Source: Halonotius pteroides
Lineage (GTDB): Archaea > Halobacteriota > Halobacteria > Halobacteriales > Haloferacaceae
Reading direction: 5' to 3'
DNA: 44,062 bases
Assembly (NCBI RefSeq): GCF_003605635.1
Contig: NZ_QMDW01000020.1
Span: 1 to 44,062, forward strand
The position numbers were made by a program, and so were the translations under genes. The notes under the pieces are model-generated. The model made no database searches, was not told the origin of the DNA, and saw nothing but the letters and a program-made list of their open reading frames with translations. Positions 40,406-44,062 of this stretch are shown here, piece by piece (positions within the stretch are counted from its first letter, which is position 1; each line of letters starts with the position of its first letter).

Positions 40406-41380
40406 ATGAGCGAGTCAGTCCGTTCCCGTGGTCGTCGACGTCCGAACGCACGAGCCCAGCAGTCGCTTTGCCGCCCGACGCGGGAAGCGTATTCGATCCG
40501 TACTATCGAGTTCGATAGCGACAACACGGATTGTGTCGGGACGCTGTACCTACCCGCCGAGACCGACACGCCACCGGTCGTTGTGATGGCACCCGGGCTC
40601 GGCATGTGGCGATCGTCTGTCCTCCCGGCGGTCGCCGAGCGGTTCGCGGCCGCTGGCTTTGCTGCCTTCGTTTTCGACTTCCGACACCACGGTGACAGCG
40701 AGGGTGAGCCCCGGCAACTCGCCGAGCCAGCGAAACAGATCGCTGATTACGAAGCCGCAATCGAGGCGATGATCGACACTGACGCCGTCGACAGCAACCG
40801 GCTCGTTCTCTGGGGGTACTCCTTTTCAGGTGGCCATGTTCTTTCAGTCGCTGCCGACGACTTCCGCGTCGCCGGCGTGATCGCAACGGCGCCCTTCGTT
40901 GACGGCCGGCAGGAACTTCGTCGGTCGCTGCGACAGCCAACACGGTTCCTGCGATCGACGCTGGCTGGCTTGCGGGACGCGCTCGGCTCGAAGGTGGGCC
41001 GCGGCCATGAGGTACGACTCGTCGACGAGCCCGGCGAGTTCGCGGTGCTCACCGCTCCCGGCGCGAGACGGGCGATCCTCGATGCCGTCGACCGCGATTC
41101 CGACTGGGTCAACCGGCTGCCGGCCCGTGTCTTCCTCGCGCTGCCGTCGTACCGACCGATCACGACTGTTGAAGAGATTCGCTGTCCCACACTCATCATT
41201 GGGGGCAGTCGCGATCAGATCGTTCCCACCGAGGGCCCCGAGGCCGCGGCCGGCCGCATCCCGAAGTCGACGTATATCGAACTCCCGGCCGACCATATGA
41301 GCGTCTTCGATGCTGACTTCGAGACGGTTGTCGGCCACCAACTCACCTTTCTCCGGGCGACAGTTCACCATCGGCGGTGA
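40406..41380 (+). CDS. alpha/beta hydrolase
   Basis: About 324 residues from ATG 40406 (337 from 40367). Serine hydrolase fold: oxyanion strand VVVMAPGLGMWRSSV, FVFDFRHHGDSEGEP, nucleophile elbow LWGYSFSGGHV (Ser), acid in LIIGGSRDQIVPTE and base in LPADHMSVFD. Family members are peptidases, esterases or dienelactone-type hydrolases. The first 35 residues (MSESVRSRGRRRPNARAQQS) are Arg-rich and unlike the acidic remainder, so either the start is further in (near YSIRTIEFDSD) or there has been an early frameshift. Confidence 0.8.
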   Translation: MSESVRSRGRRRPNARAQQSLCRPTREAYSIRTIEFDSDNTDCVGTLYLPAETDTPPVVVMAPGLGMWRSSVLPAVAERFAAAGFAAFVFDFRHHGDSEGEPRQLAEPAKQIADYEAAIEAMIDTDAVDSNRLVLWGYSFSGGHVLSVAADDFRVAGVIATAPFVDGRQELRRSLRQPTRFLRSTLAGLRDALGSKVGRGHEVRLVDEPGEFAVLTAPGARRAILDAVDRDSDWVNRLPARVFLALPSYRPITTVEEIRCPTLIIGGSRDQIVPTEGPEAAAGRIPKSTYIELPADHMSVFDADFETVVGHQLTFLRATVHHRR

Positions 41381-41455
41381 TCGCGCGACGACTGGCTGCT
41401 GCCGTCGACAGCGACAACCGACAACCCTTAGCAACCGCCGCCCGCAGGCCTCCCT

Positions 41456-42682
41456 ATGACCGCAGACGCCGACCGCGTGGCCGCCCTCGTCGAGCGCGTC
41501 GAGGCCGGCGAGCTCCGCCTTCATGAACTGACTGATCACACTGATTCCGACACCGCCGCCGTCGTCCGCCGGCAGGTCGTCGAAGCCGAAAGCGACGCCA
41601 ACTGTGAGGCGATCGGCGACTACGGCTTCCCAGCGGAGGTCGCTGAACCCAACATCGAGAACATGATCGGCACCGTGCAGGTACCGCTTGGCGTTGTCGG
41701 CCCGGTCGATATCAACGGAGCCGCGTTAGATGACGAGCGATACCTCCCGCTGGCGACCACCGAGGGCGCGCTGTTGGCCTCGGTCAATCGTGGCTGCTCG
41801 GTCATCAACACAGCCGGCGGTGCGACCGCCCGTGTGACGAAAGCCGGGATGACCCGCGCGCCGGTGTTCAGCGTCACCGACGTGGCCGAAGCCCTCGCGC
41901 TTGTCGAGTGGGTTCGGGACAACGAAGCTGCGCTGAGAGATGCCGCCGAGGAGACGACGAACCACGGCGAGCTACAGGACGTGACGCCCTATGTCGTCGG
42001 CAACAACGTCTATCTGCGGTTCCAGTATGACACGAAGGACGCGATGGGGATGAACATGGTCACCATTGCCACGAAAGCGGCCTGCGAGGTCGTCGAATCG
42101 GAGACGGCCGCCTCCTTGGTCGCGCTGTCGGGGAACCTCTGTACCGATAAGAAGCCTGCGGCGATCAACGCCGTTGAGGGACGGGGCCGCTCGGTGACCG
42201 CGGATGTCGTCGTCCCCAGCGAGGTTGTCGCCGAAACGCTTGAGACGACGCCCGAGGCGATCGCCGAGATCAACACCCGAAAGAATCTGCTTGGCTCGGC
42301 GAAAGCCGGCGCGCTCGGATTTAACGCCCACGTCGCCAACCCGGTCGCGGCGATGTTCCTCGCCACCGGACAGGACGAAGCCCAAGTCGTCGAGGGGGCA
42401 AACGCGATTACGACCGCCGAGGAAACCGACGCTGGTGACCTCTACATGTCGGTGTCGCTTGCGAGTCTTGAGGTTGGCACCGTTGGCGGCGGGACAAAGC
42501 TCCCCACCCAGTCAGAAGCCCTCGACATCCTCAGTGTCGGCGGCGGCGGCGACCCTGCCGGGAGCAACGCTGACGCGCTGGCGGAGGCGATCGCGGTCGG
42601 GGCGTTGGCCGGCGAGCTCTCCTTGCTTGCCGCACTCGGCTCACAACATCTGTCGAGTGCCCACGAATCGCTCGGTCGCTGA
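41456..42682 (+). CDS. hmgA: hydroxymethylglutaryl-CoA reductase (NADPH)
   Basis: 408-residue class I enzyme making mevalonate for archaeal isoprenoid lipids. Substrate and catalytic motifs are ENMIGTVQVPLGVVGPV, with the catalytic Glu in ATTEGALLASVNRG, DTKDAMGMNMVTIATKA (catalytic Lys/Asp region), NLCTDKKPAAIN (Lys), GFNAHVANPVAAMFLATGQD and GTVGGGTKLPTQ; the C-terminal His is in SSAHESLGR. It is cytoplasmic, lacking the eukaryotic membrane domain. This is the target of statins in haloarchaea. It stands alone, with upstream hydrolase on the same strand after 75 bases. Confidence 0.97.
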   Translation: MTADADRVAALVERVEAGELRLHELTDHTDSDTAAVVRRQVVEAESDANCEAIGDYGFPAEVAEPNIENMIGTVQVPLGVVGPVDINGAALDDERYLPLATTEGALLASVNRGCSVINTAGGATARVTKAGMTRAPVFSVTDVAEALALVEWVRDNEAALRDAAEETTNHGELQDVTPYVVGNNVYLRFQYDTKDAMGMNMVTIATKAACEVVESETAASLVALSGNLCTDKKPAAINAVEGRGRSVTADVVVPSEVVAETLETTPEAIAEINTRKNLLGSAKAGALGFNAHVANPVAAMFLATGQDEAQVVEGANAITTAEETDAGDLYMSVSLASLEVGTVGGGTKLPTQSEALDILSVGGGGDPAGSNADALAEAIAVGALAGELSLLAALGSQHLSSAHESLGR

Positions 42683-42703
42683 GGTCGGGTCGCTGCTGTC
42701 GGC

Positions 42704-43234
42704 TCACAGCAGCCGATACCGACCGCGACTTTCGGAGGCATCGCCAACCCGACAAAGCTTTTCGAGGAGGTTGCTCGTTTTTTTGTTCGGAACGCCACGG
42801 TCGGCAGCGTAGGCGACGATCTCATCTTCAGTTGGTTTGTCGCCGCCACCAGCCTCCCGGACGGCTTCGCGGACGATCTGGTCATGGGAACCTGCTGATT
42901 CGCGTGTTGTCTCGCCTGCGGCGGCGATGTTGTCGGCGTCAAGTCCGGCCGCTTCTAGGTACTCTCGGTCGTCGATGCCGGCGTTCTCGACCCGCTGTTC
43001 GAGCTCGGAGACGTGAGCAACATCCGCAAAGGTCTCCGAATCGCCCTGCTTTTTCGCCAACAACGCAGATCGGGCCTCCTTCGCTGCTGATCGATCCTCG
43101 GATTCGAACAACCGTTTCAGCTTGCTGGTTTGGTGCGTCCGCTCACATCGCGGGCACGTCGCGGAGTCCGCACTGTCGGGATCGGTAAGCAGCCACAGCA
43201 TGCTGCAGTTGTTGCAGCCAACGACTGCGTACAT
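42704..43234 (-). CDS. DUF5817-type zinc-ribbon protein
   Basis: 176 residues. The N-terminus MYAVVGCNNCSMLWLLTDPD then TCPRCERTHQTSKLKRLFES is a CxxC...CxxC zinc ribbon. A helical middle region (AAKEARSALLAKKQGDSETF) and a C-terminal winged-helix-like domain (EDEIVAYAADRGVPNKKTSN, LLEKLCRVGDASE, RGRYRLL) follow. It looks like a haloarchaeal DNA- or RNA-binding protein (DUF5817 as I recall); no function is known to me. Confidence 0.8.
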   Translation of the reverse strand: MYAVVGCNNCSMLWLLTDPDSADSATCPRCERTHQTSKLKRLFESEDRSAAKEARSALLAKKQGDSETFADVAHVSELEQRVENAGIDDREYLEAAGLDADNIAAAGETTRESAGSHDQIVREAVREAGGGDKPTEDEIVAYAADRGVPNKKTSNLLEKLCRVGDASESRGRYRLL

Positions 43235-43293
43235 ACCTCTGTCGTCGTGCTGTACTGTGTTGAGTGTGTGGGTCGCGCTGCGGCAGCGTTCGG

Positions 43294-43569
43294 TTACCCA
43301 CCGCTGACAGGCGGAAACAGCGCGAGCTCGTCGTCGTCGCTGACGGGCGTGGCGAGGCCGGCATCGGTGATGTTCTCGCCGTTCCGCAGCAGATTGAGAT
43401 GGGATTCAAGATCGCCGTCGGCTGTGAACACCCGCTCTTCCAACTCGGGATGGTCGGCCAGCAACGCCGCAAGCGCGTCGCCGGCGGTCGGCTCGTTGTC
43501 GTCGACAGAGACATCGATCTCGTCGTCGCCGGCGCGTTCGGCGAGATCCGCAAACAGCTTCCAGCGCAT
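43294..43569 (-). CDS. samp1: ubiquitin-like small archaeal modifier protein, SAMP1-type
   Basis: 91-residue MoaD/ThiS-fold protein from Met at 43569 (MRWKLFADLAERAGDDEIDV), ending LALFPPVSGG with the required C-terminal diglycine. SAMP1 is adenylated by UbaA and conjugated to lysines, and it also donates sulfur for molybdopterin. HPELEERVFTADGDLESHLN and GENITD are typical of the family. The longer open frame upstream begins with Arg-rich sequence and is discounted. Confidence 0.88.
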   Translation of the reverse strand: MRWKLFADLAERAGDDEIDVSVDDNEPTAGDALAALLADHPELEERVFTADGDLESHLNLLRNGENITDAGLATPVSDDDELALFPPVSGG

Positions 43570-43643
43570 ACCTGACGGTCGACACGCTGCTGTATGAGCG
43601 TTTCGTCGACGCTGCAACAAAAAATAACGAAGCTCGGAACGAC

Positions 43644-44062
43644 TTACTCGTCTTGGGCCCAGTCTTCGGATCGCTCGACGGCGTCTTTCCAGCGGTCGTA
43701 GTTGACCTCGATGTCGGCGTCCTCGTCGACAGGGAAGCGTCGGTCGACCTGCCAGTTGTCCCGTAGTTCGTCAACCGTATCCCAGTAGCCAACAGCCAGT
43801 CCCGCGGCGTAGGCCGCGCCAAGCGCGGTCGTCTCGTCGACGACCGGCCGGACGATTTCCGTGCCGATAATGTTGGATTGGAGCTGACAGAGGAAGTTGT
43901 TTTTGACCGCACCACCGTCGACACGTAGACTTGAGAGGTCGATGTCGGCGTCCGAGACCATCGCCTCGGCGACGTCTTTGGTCTGGTAGGCGATCGATTC
44001 CAGCGTCGCGCGAACGATGTGTTCGCGGCGCGTTCCTCGGGTCATACCGACGATCGTCCCGC
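43644..44062 (-). CDS. glpK: glycerol kinase, C-terminal part (runs off the window)
   Basis: Last ~140 residues of glycerol kinase: GTIVGMTRGTRREHIVRATL, ESIAYQTKDVAEAM, SSLRVDGGAVKNNFLCQLQS, VVDETTALGAAYAAGLAVGY and an acidic end ERSEDWAQDE. This is the ATP-binding lobe of the FGGY fold (the DGGAVKNN adenosine motif). The 5' part lies beyond 44062. GlpK phosphorylates glycerol to sn-glycerol-3-phosphate, a main carbon entry route in haloarchaea living with Dunaliella. The rest of the glp operon is not in the window. Confidence 0.95.
   Translation of the reverse strand, partial: GTIVGMTRGTRREHIVRATLESIAYQTKDVAEAMVSDADIDLSSLRVDGGAVKNNFLCQLQSNIIGTEIVRPVVDETTALGAAYAAGLAVGYWDTVDELRDNWQVDRRFPVDEDADIEVNYDRWKDAVERSEDWAQDE

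Overview
The window looks like a piece of a haloarchaeal (class Halobacteria) main chromosome. The evidence is high GC with strongly acidic predicted proteins, TATA boxes 20-30 bases upstream of start codons with no leader, and archaeal marker genes: ribosomal protein S17e, Trm1, class I HMG-CoA reductase, an RPA3-type single-stranded DNA-binding protein with its partner, the F420 enzyme CofD, a SAMP1-like ubiquitin-fold protein, and a Tat-exported lipoprotein. The genus cannot be resolved from the sequence alone.

Layout. 1-2480 is lower-GC accessory DNA with a broken short-chain dehydrogenase and an intact PHP phosphoesterase. 2481-5540 is a phosphonate/phosphate-type ABC importer operon (phnD-phnC-phnE). 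5543-9487 is a nest of dead mobile elements. A decayed tnpB is split by an ISH3-family element. That element is split by an IS630-like element, whose transposase tail is split by a 259-bp MITE. A second MITE copy sits at the outer tnpB/ISH3 junction. 9855-11590 holds a P-loop kinase and an HD phosphohydrolase that converge on a shared CTAG. 11600-19260 is another accessory stretch: lactate permease, aldehyde dehydrogenase, a Na+/Ca2+-exchanger-type antiporter and three small membrane proteins I do not recognise.

From about 19469 on, the DNA is compact, GC-rich core genome. It contains a geranylgeranyl-reductase-type flavoprotein, a tightly overlapping four-gene operon (cofD, a dihydrouridine-synthase-like protein, a CitG-like transferase and DUF447) followed by rps17e, and biotin ligase. 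Next come small haloarchaeal conserved genes, a DUF433 antitoxin with a broken DUF5615 toxin, trm1, a SWIM protein, TRAM and Tfx proteins, and the rpa3-rpap3 operon. A tRNA-His (GTG) gene is followed by repeated copies of its own 3' end, two of them carried by a 119-bp tandem repeat; these look like integration scars. The window closes with a CheY-like receiver, a second PHP protein, a renalase-like oxidoreductase, DUF1405, a family 2 glycosyltransferase, an alpha/beta hydrolase, hmgA, a DUF5817-type protein, samp1 and the 3' end of glpK.

No rRNA, CRISPR array, integrase or plasmid replication gene is visible. The strongest points for follow-up are the nested mobile elements with the new MITE family, the tRNA-His scar array, and the cofD/CitG-like/DUF447/Dus-like operon as a possible uncharacterised cofactor pathway.
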